Part shown: positions 23,799 to 35,320 of the stretch, in pieces
Layout: each line of letters opens with the position of its first letter
Position numbering within the stretch: position 1 is the stretch's first letter
DNA from: Paraphaeosphaeria minitans
Taxonomy: Eukaryota > Ascomycota > Dothideomycetes > Pleosporales > Didymosphaeriaceae
Reading direction: 5' to 3'
Assembly (NCBI GenBank): GCA_015832175.1
Contig: WJXW01000004.1
Coordinates: 3,596,001-3,660,000, forward strand
DNA: 64,000 bases
Translations under genes and position numbers: made by a program
The notes under the pieces: model-generated
Databases searched by the model: none
Told to the model about the DNA's origin: nothing
The model's input: only the letters and a program-made list of their open reading frames with translations

Positions 23799-25739
23799 AT
23801 GGCTGAAGCAGTATCAATGCCTCAGCTTCCACGCGAACAGCTCAAGTTTATGCAGGAAGCTGCTAAGCGCCAACGACCCGAAGGCGCGAAACAATTTCAA
23901 GAACTACATTACAGTGACTCTTCCCGTCTCCGCAACCTCGTCGACGACATCTTCGCGGACCATGCTGCGCTCGACAAGAGATCTTTGCCAATCGAGGGGG
24001 GAGGTAGCACCAAGTTCCTCATAATGGGTGCCGGGATGGGCGGAATTCTCAATGCGATAAAGCTCGTCCAGGGGGGCTTCCAGCAAGACGATATTCTGCT
24101 GGTCGAGATGGGAGGCGGAGTTGGTGGCACTTGGTATTGGAACAGGTATCCGGGCCTTCACTGCGATGTTGAGTCGTACGTTTATTTGCCAATGCTAGAG
24201 GAAACAGGATATGTACCGAGTCACAAGTACACGAGTGCAACAGAGATTCGCAATTACCTGGTCAAGCTGGTAGAGAAGTTTGGCTTAGAGGAAAGGATCT
24301 TGTTCCGCACGGAAGTAAACAGTATGCAGTGGGACGATGATAAGAAGAATTGGAGGGTGGATATGACAACGGGTAAAGGCGATGGAGGAAAGAAGAAGAC
24401 TACGCTGTCAGTGAACGCCGATTTCTCCATATTAGCAGGTGGAATATTCCCGTATCCGCACGTTCCGAAGATTCCTGGACTTGTTGCGTTCGAAGGTGAC
24501 ATGTTTCACACTTCACGTTGGGACTACGCTGTCTCGGGTGGATCGAGCGAAGATGCCTTTTCTGAGCTGAAGGGCTTTGAGGGTCTGCGTGTCGGGTATG
24601 TTGGTACAGGCGCAACTGCCGTTCAGGCCGTGCCCGAAGTCGCAAAGTATGCGAAAGAGCTGTTTATCTTCCAAAGAACACCTTCTCAAGTCAACACCCG
24701 ACGTCAGAAGCCCACTGACCTAAAAGAATGGAGTGAACGTATCGCCACGGGCCCAGGATGGCAGAAAGCCCGGATGGAAAACCTTGCGCAGCATCTTTCT
24801 CGAAATCTTCCGGAAGGCACCGTGAATATGGTAGACGACGAGTGGTCGAGGCTTCAAGCATACTGTGCTATTCTGGGAAGTGAGCGCTTTGCTGGCTTGA
24901 TGCCAGACAAGATACCTGAGTATTTGGGCCATCTACAAGCCTGGGACGCAGATCACAACGCCAGAGCCCGAGAACGGATTTCTACCATCGTCAGCGAAAA
25001 ATCTACCGCCGAAAAACTAACACCTTGGTACCCAACCTGGTGCAAACGTCCTACTTTTTCAGATACCTATCTTCAAACTTTCAACAAGCCAAACGTGCAC
25101 CTCGTGGATACAGACGGCAAAGGTATAGACGGCGTCAAACCGCACGCCATCATAGCCAACGGCCAGGAATATCCCGTCGATATCCTCATACTCAGCACGG
25201 GATACAGATCCCCTGCCTACGGTGGGGGCGACCCAGCAGCCCGTAACGGCATTGAGATAATTGGAAGAAACGGCCTCAAAATGTCCAACAAATGGTCATC
25301 CCGAGGGGCTACGACTCTCCATGGTGTCTTCTCCCACGACTTCCCGAATCTATTCTTCTTTGCCATCGCACAGGCTTCGGCGACTGCTAATGTAAATCAC
25401 ACGCTTGAGGTACAGATGACGCACATTACCTCTATCATATCACACTTCAACCCGCCGTCTGATCCTCGTGATAAGAAGGTCGTTATCGAGCCGAGCGCAG
25501 AGGCGGAGGAGGCATGGGCGATGAGCTGTCTGAGCGGCGCAGCGTTTTTCAGTTCAGTTTCGGTGTGCACTCCCGGGTATATGACTATGGAGGGCGACGC
25601 ACTAAATCAGAAGAGTCAAGAGAAGATGATGCAGGCCGGGAGGGGGTCGCCTTGGAGCGCGGGACTTGTACCTTTTGAGAGGATGTTGGAAGGGTGGAGA
25701 GCAGGGGGACTCGAGGGAGTGGTCGTAGATACGATTTAG
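23799..25739 (+). CDS. Baeyer-Villiger-type flavin monooxygenase
   Basis: Predicted FAD- and NADPH-dependent monooxygenase that inserts oxygen next to a ketone, making esters or lactones. Single exon, 646 residues, complete. The first dinucleotide motif GAGMGG is at about 77-82, followed by GGTWYWNRYPG (about 109-119), a conserved BVMO active-site region. The fingerprint region FEGDMFHTSRWDY is at about 231-243, and the second dinucleotide motif GYVGTGATAVQ at about 266-276. ILSTGYRSP is the ATG motif near the C-terminus. The N-terminal ~70 residues are an extension seen in fungal long-type members. The ATG at 23799 is the first in frame (MAEAVSMPQLP). It is divergent to the cyclase-family gene, suggesting that a lactone or ester product could be passed to a hydrolase. 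Confidence 0.88.
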   Translation: MAEAVSMPQLPREQLKFMQEAAKRQRPEGAKQFQELHYSDSSRLRNLVDDIFADHAALDKRSLPIEGGGSTKFLIMGAGMGGILNAIKLVQGGFQQDDILLVEMGGGVGGTWYWNRYPGLHCDVESYVYLPMLEETGYVPSHKYTSATEIRNYLVKLVEKFGLEERILFRTEVNSMQWDDDKKNWRVDMTTGKGDGGKKKTTLSVNADFSILAGGIFPYPHVPKIPGLVAFEGDMFHTSRWDYAVSGGSSEDAFSELKGFEGLRVGYVGTGATAVQAVPEVAKYAKELFIFQRTPSQVNTRRQKPTDLKEWSERIATGPGWQKARMENLAQHLSRNLPEGTVNMVDDEWSRLQAYCAILGSERFAGLMPDKIPEYLGHLQAWDADHNARARERISTIVSEKSTAEKLTPWYPTWCKRPTFSDTYLQTFNKPNVHLVDTDGKGIDGVKPHAIIANGQEYPVDILILSTGYRSPAYGGGDPAARNGIEIIGRNGLKMSNKWSSRGATTLHGVFSHDFPNLFFFAIAQASATANVNHTLEVQMTHITSIISHFNPPSDPRDKKVVIEPSAEAEEAWAMSCLSGAAFFSSVSVCTPGYMTMEGDALNQKSQEKMMQAGRGSPWSAGLVPFERMLEGWRAGGLEGVVVDTI

Positions 25740-26613
25740 TGATATTTTTCTACGCCACAGAGTCGTAGAGGAACAATCTTGTGGAGTACCATTAAGGCAC
25801 CTCGTAGGATTCGGCAGTATTACAAAATGGGCTACCATGTATGCGTCACCTTAAATTGGCCAGTGTATTATCAGGCATACCCACAGAACGGCTCTGTCCT
25901 CCTTATTTCAACGGAATGAAAGCAAACAATGGCGATAAAGTGTATTCCTGAATTACCGTACCCTTGTTTCGGCGCAAACAGTCAAGGAATCCTTTCCCTT
26001 TATGATCTCTACCCATCGTATTGGTCTCCTGCTCAAGGGTGGGCCCCCGATGTTGCCATGCTATTGGCTGTATTTATTGTGCTCGCCGAGTTTATTGTGC
26101 GTAAGTCTGTTTTTGTGATACTTGTGGTGGTGATCTTCAACATAGCCGGGAAGATTGACCCCCAAGAATTTCTTATATACATTACTACGTATTACCCAAT
26201 GAGACCAAATATGAATGAGCTTAACCTAACAGCTCGATGAAGAAGACCGTTAACCGTTCATGTGGCACTCGTTTCGGTTAGGTCGAGGCGCCAGACATCG
26301 CGACGCTGCTGAGATCTCACCACTACAGTAGTATACCATTGGGGCGATGAAAGATAAAAACAAAAGTATCCAAGCCCGATTCTCAGCCAAAGTAGATATT
26401 CACAAACAGAAACGAAAGCCTGAATTAATCCTCTCAATTCAAGTGGCTCCGCACATGTGCGGATGTCCTACTTCGGAAGAGATGTTGCCAACGTAACTCC
26501 GATTATCGGCTGGAAACAGGCTGTACATGACTTCGAGGACTATTTTAGCCCAGCCCAGTCCTAAGTATTCCTCTATGAAGGTGTCGCCCACCCCCCTAGT
26601 TCGGTGCGCGCCG
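25740..26613. other. Intergenic
   Basis: Between convergent genes. A plus-strand frame from an ATG at 25929 (103 residues, one hydrophobic stretch near MLLAVFIVLAEFIV) is not recognised and I do not call it. No repeat is seen. Confidence 0.4.
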
Positions 26614-27835
26614 TCACTGCACAGGAGCATCACCAACGTAAAAAATCAGGTCCGGGTCCGGGTTCTTGTCACGATCGTTCTTGAAGATCACGACTTTCTC
26701 GATGACCTTGTTTCCCAGCTCCTTCTTGTGTTGCCCAAGAAACCAACCCCAGCATGCGCCGTTCTCCGAACCTTAACCCTTGTCAGTCTTACAAGATATC
26801 TCCCAGGTCGAGCAAACATACCTAGAATAGCGAGCGCCCCATCTTCCGTTATATCTAATGTGGTGCCAGGCCACTTATCAAGCTCTTTCCCGGCCTCTTT
26901 TAGAGCACGCGCAATCAAGGTCTTCGTTCGAGTATTGCCCACGCCTTGGACCTAAAATTATGAGGTGCCAAGTCAGCATATTGCTGAATATGAAGATGGT
27001 TAGGTACTAGTGTGTTGTTTTACTTGCCCAAAAGTATTTGATATTGCTGATGTCTGCGTTGTCGCGGTTCCACGCGCCCCACATGATGTCGGACAGATGG
27101 CGCAGTGCGGGGAGCTCGTCGAGCGAAGGCTTCTTGTTCCACACGTTCTCTGCAGCTGTAGCGGGTGAGGTGACGTATTGCATGAAGACTACGCCACCGA
27201 CTTGGTTTATCGCTATCTGCATCTCAGCGCCGGTTGCCTGTTTGAGTTAGCACCATTGTGATTGTGTCTGTGATACTCTTGTGGATTACCCTGTACTCTT
27301 TGCCATTGACCTGATACATCTGCCTCGCCTTGGGCACGATCTTGCCGCCCTCGTCTTTCTTGTTCGCGTCCCAATGATTGAAATCGTAGCAGATATTTGC
27401 GCCGCCCATTGCCTTCGCGCGCGTGTCGAGCCCGAGTGTAATGCAAGCGGACTCGACTGCCCAATAGCCCTTGAGATCACAGTTGAGGTAGGATGCATAT
27501 GCTTCGGTGTAGGCCCATGTCTTGAGTTCACCTGCACCAGAGTCAGTTTTCTAGAGCTCCACGAATCTTCCAGTCAGGTACTCGCCCTTGAGGTCACCGC
27601 TCCATTCGCTCTGAGCGTGGGGGAGATTCATGACCTTGGCAGCCTCGTTTTCGGAGGCTTTCATTGCCTCAACGAGAGCTTCGCCTTTGCAAATGAACTT
27701 CCTCCACGTCTGGTCATCGGCAAGCTTGTCCGGCATAAAGTCGCGCGGAGCAATAGGTGCTGCGTCCCAGCTCGTAGCCCAACCCAAGGACTGCCGAGCA
27801 AGGCCAAGCAGCACTGAGATTGAAATGATGTGCAT
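26614..27835 (-). CDS. Predicted secreted protein of unknown function
   Basis: Five exons on the minus strand (about 27835-27598, 27531-27290, 27237-27028, 26951-26822, 26771-26614) give 325 residues. An N-terminal signal peptide is visible (MHIISISVLLGLARQSLGWA). The mature part includes WAYTEAYASYLNCDLKGYW, CITLGLDTRAKAMGGANIC and a C-terminal region with ENGACWGWFLGQHKKELG, with several cysteines that could form disulfides. I cannot assign a catalytic family. The third intron reads best with a GC donor (TGG|GCAAGT); with GT the join would be WASVGN instead of WVQGVGN. The first intron has two possible boundaries. It probably acts outside the cell; neighbours are oxidoreductases. Confidence 0.65.
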
Positions 27836-28263
27836 TACCGCGATCAAATTGTTCAAAAGCTTCTCGGATTCGAAGTGAGTGGGGAGTCGGAGTAGGGCAC
27901 GAGCGTGTGATGTAGTGTGGAAGATTACGTGGGCTTGAGCCGAAGTGTGCGAGATTGGCAGGAGCGACGTTGATAATATTGGCACACGAAAAATTTGGTA
28001 TCTCCAAGAGCAGTTGGTTTCCATAAGTGATACAACTAACTCTTCTTCCGCCCTAGGGCCTCTCATCTGTTTGCTGTTTCAATCCGCCTCCATCAGATAT
28101 CTACCTGTATCTGTTTTTGTTTGCCATTTCGTTCGACAGGTACCACTGTCTCGGCCTGACGGTCCTCACTCCCAGACACTTTCTCGACCTTTTCTTTAGG
28201 GCCACCGAAACGTCTCAGAAATAGCCATGCCCGATAGATCGCGATATCCTATAGAGCAAAATT
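27836..28263. other. Intergenic: promoter of the secreted-protein gene
   Basis: The secreted-protein frame stays open upstream to 28066, but the signal peptide fits a start at 27835. Nothing else is recognised. Confidence 0.4.
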
Positions 28264-29165
28264 CTAGTACACCGCTCCGACCTGTGCGAACACGGTCACA
28301 CTCGTGAACCCGTAACTTATCACCTTCCAAGTGCTCTCCGTCTCTCGCAATGAAGCTGCATACCGGATGACCTGAGGCTCATTCTTTGCGAGATTCGTCA
28401 CAAAGAAGTAGAGGAAGAGATGATCGATTTGAAAGGTAGCCGTAAGAAGAACGATAATAGCGAAGGCGCTCCCGAACTCCGGACTGCTCCAGCCGAAAGT
28501 AGGGCGTGTGTGTGGTGGAACCGTGTCACGAGGACAGTGATCCATGTCCAGCAGACGCCCTGAAACATGACGATGACCGTCAAGGAGGCGTGTGTGCGTA
28601 GAGAAAGGCTCGAGCTACCAAGGTGCCAGCCAAGAAGGCTTCTACAGGTTACGGTGACACGACCAGAAACGAAGGAACCAAGGGTGCGGGCACGGACAGA
28701 GAACCATACTGGAATACATTGATAGCCTATATAGTACAACAAGCAACATCTAGGTCCATCATCAGAAGGGGTTTTCCACCGGGATGGTTACACATACGCG
28801 TAAGATAGATGAAAAAGACGGCTTAACCTATCCAAAGCATGATAAGTAAAACGTCCTTGGTGAAGGACCCCCTCGCTGTCTCCTTGATCTCAAACCATGG
28901 ACTATTACAAGATATCAGCTCCTGTAGGTCTTTGAAGAAATTGTGTCTTTACTCACTCCTCCAAAATTTCACAAGTATTGGCACTTAACAAGTAACAGCT
29001 CGACTACATCAAGCAGAACGTTAGCGCATTAACTGGATCAACCAGACCGGGTGATTTTGCCTCCTCCTCCACCAAGAGCGCTCATCGCTCCCCAGATACC
29101 CAGCGCTGCAAGATTGCAGAAAGAATAGTCATGTTGTTAAAGGGTTGACCGATACCGTAGCTTAG
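28264..29165 (-). pseudogene. Decayed UNC93-like MFS transporter
   Basis: Remnant of a fungal UNC93-like membrane transporter on the minus strand. An upstream piece (about 29110-29040) reads ALGIWGAMSALGGGGGK and then continues only after a frame change as LVDPVNAL. A middle piece reads EIKETARGSFTKDVLLIML (about 28890-28835), then stops. The downstream part reads LSLRTHASLTVIVMFQGV in one frame and then, after a one-base shift near 28520, TRPTFGWSSPEFGSAFAI, FLYFFVTNLAKNEPQVIRY and TESTWKVISYGFTS in another, ending early at GAVY. Frameshifts, internal stops and the missing C-terminal membrane segments show it is broken. Confidence 0.75.
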
Positions 29166-29852
29166 CAGCCAGCGCACCGTCAGCGAAACGTGCACATTAA
29201 CATAGGCAATTGCTTATCTCATGAAACAAACTCTTTATTCCTTCCTCTTATCTGGATATCATTACCCCATTGTGGACTATGTTGTTTTAACAGTGAATAA
29301 ACACTTAGAGTAGGTACGAGTCGCTAGTAATTTTCTATGAATTATCAAGATTGTGATTCGTAAAAAGCTGTGATAAAATTCCTTCCAGGTATCTCTACCG
29401 CCTTATGTAAATGGAGAGCAATGAGTTGTGTTAGGGTGGCGCGTTTTACTGATGGGGCGCACTTGGTGCCAAGCTACCTACAGGATCACCGCATGGCGAG
29501 CACGCAATATGCAAGCTACTGCAGTCATCGGATAGCCGGTTCATCATGCGGGTCGATTGTTACAGGAGCGACATCAAGGTAGACCATAGGTTCGCAAGAA
29601 TTCGGTGGTCGCGTCTGCTATGGTTGAGTGGCGCAAGACGCCCTCCCAATGACGGAATACACCTGAGATGCGACGATATCGGCGCAGGTGGAGAACGTCC
29701 ACCGAGTTCTATAGACTAGCAGCACCACGAATATACGCGCTACAGCGACACAATTAAACATCGTTGTAACACGTATAAGTCCTTCCGACCTCTCAGAACT
29801 TGCTTCTTAAAGCTTACACACGGGTGCAACTTCATCATTCTCTTGAGCCATC
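29166..29852. other. Intergenic: promoter of the luciferase-like gene
   Basis: AT-rich from about 29200 to 29360, then ordinary sequence. No gene is recognised. The upstream edge may hold the lost N-terminal part of the UNC93-like relic. Confidence 0.4.
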
Positions 29853-31430
29853 ATGACAGAAACAACGCCCAACGGTACGAGCGGCATCACTGCGGCTACC
29901 GAAAATGCTTCCACGACTACGAACAAGAAGATTCTTCTCAATGCTTTCGACATGTCCACAGTCGGTCATCTTTCACCAGGTCAGTGGAAAAATCCTAAAG
30001 ATCGCTCGGCCACGAAACGGAAACTGGACTACTGGATCGATCTCGCCAAATTGCTGGAGCGGGGTGGTATCAACGCATTGTTCCTTGCGGATACATATGG
30101 TGGATACGATACGTATGAAGGGAGCCTGGATAACTGCATCCGAAGAGCAGCGCAGTGGCCTATGACGGACCCTACGATCGTCAGTAACTGCTGTTGACCT
30201 TGAAAGCTCCCAGATCAGCAACTAACCATGTGAAGCCTATCTCCGCCATGGCAGCTGTAACGAAGAATTTGGCATTTGCCATCACGGCTTCGACGTCTTT
30301 TGAGCCACCCTTTCTGCTAGCGAAACGATTCAGCACGTTGGATCATCTGACAGGTGGTCGTTTTGGTTGGAACATCGTTACCAGCTGGAAGAAGGCTGCT
30401 TTCAAGGCAATTGGTTTGGACAATCCTATTGAGCACGACGAGCGCTATGCACAAGCAGATGAGTACCTGCGCGTGCTATACAAGTAAGGAATTCCCATGT
30501 TGATCTCGTGCGTAGGTCTGACAGCATGCTCGCAGACTTTGGGAAGGGTCTTGGGCTCCCGATGCCATCACCGAGAATGTTGAAGCAGATGAATACATCG
30601 ACCCAGCCAAGATCCGCACGATTAAGCACGACGGCAAGTACTTTCAGCTGGAATCACGACACATTGTAGATCCATCTCCCCAACGCACCCCACTCCTATT
30701 TCAAGCGGGAACTTCGTCAGCAGGATCCGAGTTCGCAGCCACCCACGCAGAAGCAATTTTCGTCTCTTCGCACTCTCCCAAGATTCTACGCCCCAAGATC
30801 GACAAGATTCGGGAACTAGCACAGGAGAAGGGGCGTGATCCGCAGAGCATCAAATTCTTCACCACATTCACCCCGATCATAGGCCGCACGGATGGAGAAG
30901 CCCAGGAAAAGTACGAGGAGTTGAAGAAATATGTGTCGACCATCGGTGGCTTAGTTCTCGTGAGCGGCTGGACCGGCATTGACTTGTCCAAGTATCCTCC
31001 GGATCACGACCTCACAGCCGCCGACGCCACCGAGGATAACCGCGTGCGCAGCCTGCTCGACCAGTTCACTGCGACATCGCCAGACGTGCCGCGCTGGACA
31101 CCTCGTGTCATTGCCGAGAAAGCATCGATTGGCGGTCTCGGTCCCGTCGTTGTTGGGTCGCCGGCCAAGGTCGCGGATGAGCTCGAGAGATGGGTCAGGG
31201 AAGCGGACGTCGACGGGTTCAACATCGGGTACGTCACCACGCCAGGCAGTTTCGAAGACGTGGTTGAATTGCTGGTGCCGGAGTTGCGGAGGAGGGGAAT
31301 CTACAGCGAGGCTCAGAGGGACGGATTGACGGCGAGGGAGAAGGTGTATGGAGAGGGCCAGAGCGGGTTGAGGAGTGATCACGTGGGGAGTCGGTACAAG
31401 TACGATGTGTACGACGAGGCAGTGGGCTAG
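29853..31430 (+). CDS. Bacterial-luciferase-like FMN-dependent monooxygenase
   Basis: Belongs to the luciferase-like monooxygenase superfamily, in the NtaA/SnaA/DszA group whose members use reduced FMN from a separate reductase to oxidise small molecules (nitrilotriacetate, sulfur heterocycles, dimethyl sulfide). Three exons (29853-30179, 30236-30483, 30536-31430) give 489 residues, the normal size. Visible motifs: KKILLNAFDMSTVGHLSPGQW at the start, LAKLLERGGINALFLADTYG, then TLDHLTGGRFGWNIVTSW (FMN-binding core), DERYAQADEYLRVLYKLWEG across the second junction, and PLLFQAGTSSAGSEFAATHA. The C-terminus is complete (RSDHVGSRYKYDVYDEAVG). Such genes are scattered in fungi and often suspected of bacterial ancestry, but the introns show it is settled here. 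No reductase partner is nearby. Confidence 0.9.
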
Positions 31431-32076
31431 GGTGCTGATGTGTTGTTGGAATGAAGAAACCGAATCTCGAATGCTCGATTTCGCAGCAGGATGCAGCTGA
31501 GAATACAAGTCTTTCACACCTCGCAGGCTTTCGGATGCATGTTTTAGTCATAGTTGCCCGGGAGATGATCTCGATAGCATATGAAGCGGACGGTCACGTG
31601 CTGAGCCATGGCAGAAGAAGTGATCGAGAGGGAGACACTGGATGGAGCTGTCGTTGTCGCTTGACCACAGAGCTTGTCGCCGCTGTTAGTTGATCTGCGG
31701 TAAGTAGGCAGATGGGTATGGTAGGTACATAGGTATAGGGCGGCTCCCTACAGCGTTTCGCGTGTGGCACTGGTCGCCAAGCGTGTCTGGCGGGCCCATG
31801 TCCAGGACGACCTCACTCACCCTCTCCCGGGCGTTTTGGCACCTCCCTCCCACAAACACACATGCTTCCAATGCGCTCCGTGCTCCCTTGGCCCCTCACT
31901 GCTATCTGTACTTCGCGTTCACATTGCAATTCAGGATCCAGGTCACTAACTGCATGAATACTAGCGGCAGTGGAATCCCTGTCGCCGTTACCGTCGCGGG
32001 TTCTCCAGTCTTGTCTCCTGGCTAAGCCGGCAGCGCCTCTATGATAATCGCACTGAACACCATTCCTCGATAACCG
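31431..32076. other. Intergenic: PIK1 promoter side
   Basis: Between co-directional genes. GC-rich in its second half, with C-rich leader sequence (about 31810-31870). No gene is recognised. Confidence 0.45.
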
Positions 32077-35000
32077 ATGAGTTGGAATCTGCTGGAGCGC
32101 TTCCTCGAGTCGGATCACTTCAACCACGATCCGTCGCTGACCGTCGCCTACCTCTCGTGAGTGCTCTGCTCTGCTCTGCTCTGGCCGGTGCAACCAGCCG
32201 ACGGTTGCGTCCCGCGTCGCACCCACCCTCTGACATGCGCGCAGGCGATATGCTGACCACGTTGGCATCCACTATGTGCTCTGCAACAAGCTGCGGCACT
32301 TTGCCTACGAGGAGATTGAGTTCTTCCTCCCGCAGTACGCATTCGCCCTCGCCCTCGCCCAAGGCCCTCACGCCTCTGGCCTCCCCGCCCGCCCCCAGCT
32401 AGCTCATGCGGAACAGGCTATGTCATCTGCTCATTAGCGTCGACAACGAGTCGATGGCCCTGGAGGAGTTCATAATAGACCTGTGCGAGGAGTCGGTCAA
32501 CGGTGCGCTGCTGGTGCGCCTCAAAAACACCCCACCTATGCGCGCGAAGGCTAACGCGCGCAGACATTCTGGCTCTTCCAGACGTACCTACACGACCTCG
32601 CCCCCGCCCCCAACTCGCATGCCTTCAAGACCTGCCGACGCATATACAACAAGGTCCAGCGCATCGTCTTTGGCTCCGCCGAGCCCCAGCGCCGCGAGAA
32701 GGTCAAGGAGAACATCCTGCCCGTCACCGTGCTGTCCAGTCTGGTGCTCGCCAGCATCGCCGCGCCCTTCCTGCCCAGACATGCCGGCCCGCTTGCCATT
32801 GCCCAGGCCCGCAAGCCGCGTCCCCTCGACGACATGATCTCTGACAATGTGCAAACAGCCAAGGTGGGGAGGAGCAACACTGTCGCCGGCACTCCCCGCA
32901 TCAGGCGCCCGCGGGCACCTGCCGGGCACTCGGACCCGGAAGACGGAAGGACCTCTAAGCCCTCCATCTCCACACCGACCCTGAGAGACGTCGACAACTC
33001 CAAAGAGTTGCCGAAGAAGGCTGCAAGACCGCTCCGTCTGGAACGCGTTGCCTCGGCCCACCACCGGCCCAGTCTCCTATCAGTGAGCGCCGAAGCCCGT
33101 CTCAGCTCGTCCTCGCTCCCCGACTTCCGCAATGGCCCAACATCCCCGCTCCCAACCCCACCTCCCACCGCCGGCTTGGTTGGCACCAGACCCGACCATC
33201 ACCGCTCCAGCAGACACTTCCCGAGGCCGCTTACGCCGACGGCCTTGTCCCGCTCCCAGAAGCGCAGGTTGCTTCGATCCAACTACTTTCGACTCGAATC
33301 TCAATTTCTCAGTGCTTTGGAGGATATTTCGAACAGGCTGGTGGTCGTGCCAAAGCAGGCCCGTCTGAGTGCCCTTAGGGCCGAACTCGCGCTCATGGAC
33401 CAGGACCTCCCCGCCGAAGTAGATATCCCTGTCATTGCGCCCGCCAGCTTAAGAGATGGAAGAGCGTCACAGAGCCAGCATCACCGCATCGTAAGGATCA
33501 ACCCCGCGGAAGCGACCAGCTTGAACAGTGCGGAACGGGTGCCCTACCTGCTCATGGTGGAAGTTTTGAAGGAGGACTTCAATTTTGATCCTGAATCAGA
33601 ACAGAACGCGCAGGTTTTGGAAAGGCTACTATTGGAAAAGGGCACTTCGAAACGGCGGCTTTTCGACATCACCCACGCCGAACACCTTGTACACGAAAGA
33701 CCTGCACCGAACGGTTCCGACAGCGTCTTCGAGCCCGCAAATGGCGATCTCAGTAGCCCCTCGCTTATTGACGAGCCCGAGACAGGCGACGCCACGTCCG
33801 GTCCCGCGAAGGTGGCCATTCCAAGTGCTGCCGTTACCGCCGTGAATGGGAAGGCGACGGCGCCCAGATCATCTAGTGGTGCAAACACACTCTCTTCGAT
33901 CGCAACCCTATCAACCCCACGAACTTCAGACACAGAAATCAGCAGATCGAGTAGTCCTATGCCTCGAAGAATGACCATGCCAGTCACACGCGGGACCATG
34001 AGCGCGGACCAACCGGACATCTCTGCTCTTGCGACCCATATGCGAACAGCAGCCCAGATGTTGGCCCAACTGGAACAGAGCGGATCGAAACGCCCCAAGG
34101 CTGAGGTGGCTGCAATCAAGGCCAAGATTATTGCAAGTATGCAGACACTGGAAGAGCAAAATTTTCTGACGGAGGAAACGGGTCCAACATTCGACAACAT
34201 ATTGGCCGAGGCGGACCCAACGTCACTCTCGGCGGAACCTGAAAGCTTGGAGGAAGGCCCCTTGGTGGCAACCAATTCCGGAGCGGGCGCAGCACGTATG
34301 GAGAACGACCTGAAGACGGGAGGGGTCAAAAGACAGGGCGATCGTGATGATCCCAGTGCAGCCACCTTTGGCGAAGAATGGAGTGCCAAGAAGGAACGCA
34401 TACGCCGGTCTTCACCGTACGGGCACATGAAGAATTGGGACCTGGTCAGCGTTATCGTAAAGACTGGGGCTGATCTTCGTCAGGAAGCTTTTGCTTGTCA
34501 ACTTATCGACGTGTGCACCAAGATCTGGCAAGAGTTGGATGTCCCTGTCTGGACCAAGCGAATGCGAATACTGGTCACTGGGGAATCATCCGGTCTGATC
34601 GAGACAATAACGAACGGTGTTTCGCTGCATTCCTTGAAACGTTCTTTGACATTGGCAAGCATTGCTGCGGGCACAAACCCCAAGAAGCGAATTGCCACGC
34701 TCAAGGACCACTTCACGAAAACTTTCGGAGATCCCGAATCAGAGCCATACAAAGCCGGCATTAATGCTTTTGCACGATCGCTTGCCGCTTACAGCATGAT
34801 ATCCTATGTACTACAACTCAAGGATCGTCACAATGGCAACCTACTCATCGACAACATGGGCCACATCATTCATATCGACTTCGGTTTCATGTTGTCCAAT
34901 TCACCAGGCAGCATGGGTTTTGAAGCTGCCCCGTTCAAGCTTACCCAGGAATACGTGGATGTGCTTGGAGGTTTGACCGCGCCTGCTTTTGAAGAATTCA

Positions 35001-35320
35001 AGACGTTATGCAAGAAGTCGTTCCAGGCCCTGCGGAAAGAGGCCGAGAGACTAATTATGTTAGTCGACATGATGGGCAAGCAGAGCAAAATGCCGTGCTT
35101 TGCAGCAGGCTCGGCCGGTGTTACAAATTCGCTTCGCGCACGTATGATGTTGCATATCAGCAAGGAAGAGGCAGAAGTTTTTGTTGAAGAACTGATCGCC
35201 AAGAGCGTGGGGAGTTACTATACCCGACTGTAAGTGTCCCCAGCACTTCTCGGCCGAGACCATACTGATTGATGTCCCAGTTACGATACCTTTCAATACC
35301 GCACGCAAGGCATATATTGA
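32077..35320 (+). CDS. PIK1: Phosphatidylinositol 4-kinase PIK1
   Basis: Makes phosphatidylinositol 4-phosphate at the Golgi and nucleus, needed for secretion. Five exons (32077-32156, 32245-32334, 32417-32513, 32564-35229, 35281-35320) give 990 residues. The N-terminus (MSWNLLERFLESDHFNHDP; RYADHVGIHYVLCNKLRHF; FFLPQLCHLLISVDNES) is the lipid-kinase-unique helical domain. The middle is a Ser/Pro-rich linker. The kinase domain occupies the C-terminal third: SVIVKTGADLRQEAFACQL, the catalytic loop DRHNGN with Asp near 843, and the metal-binding Asp of HIDFGFML near 861. The last exon is only 40 bases and adds YDTFQYRTQGIY; reading through its intron would stop four codons after YYT, so splicing is required for the conserved tail. 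Confidence 0.93.

Noticed and set aside
25929..26240. 103-residue plus-strand frame with one hydrophobic stretch
   Set aside because: No homology feature, AT-rich composition alone explains the hydrophobic residues, and no second support.
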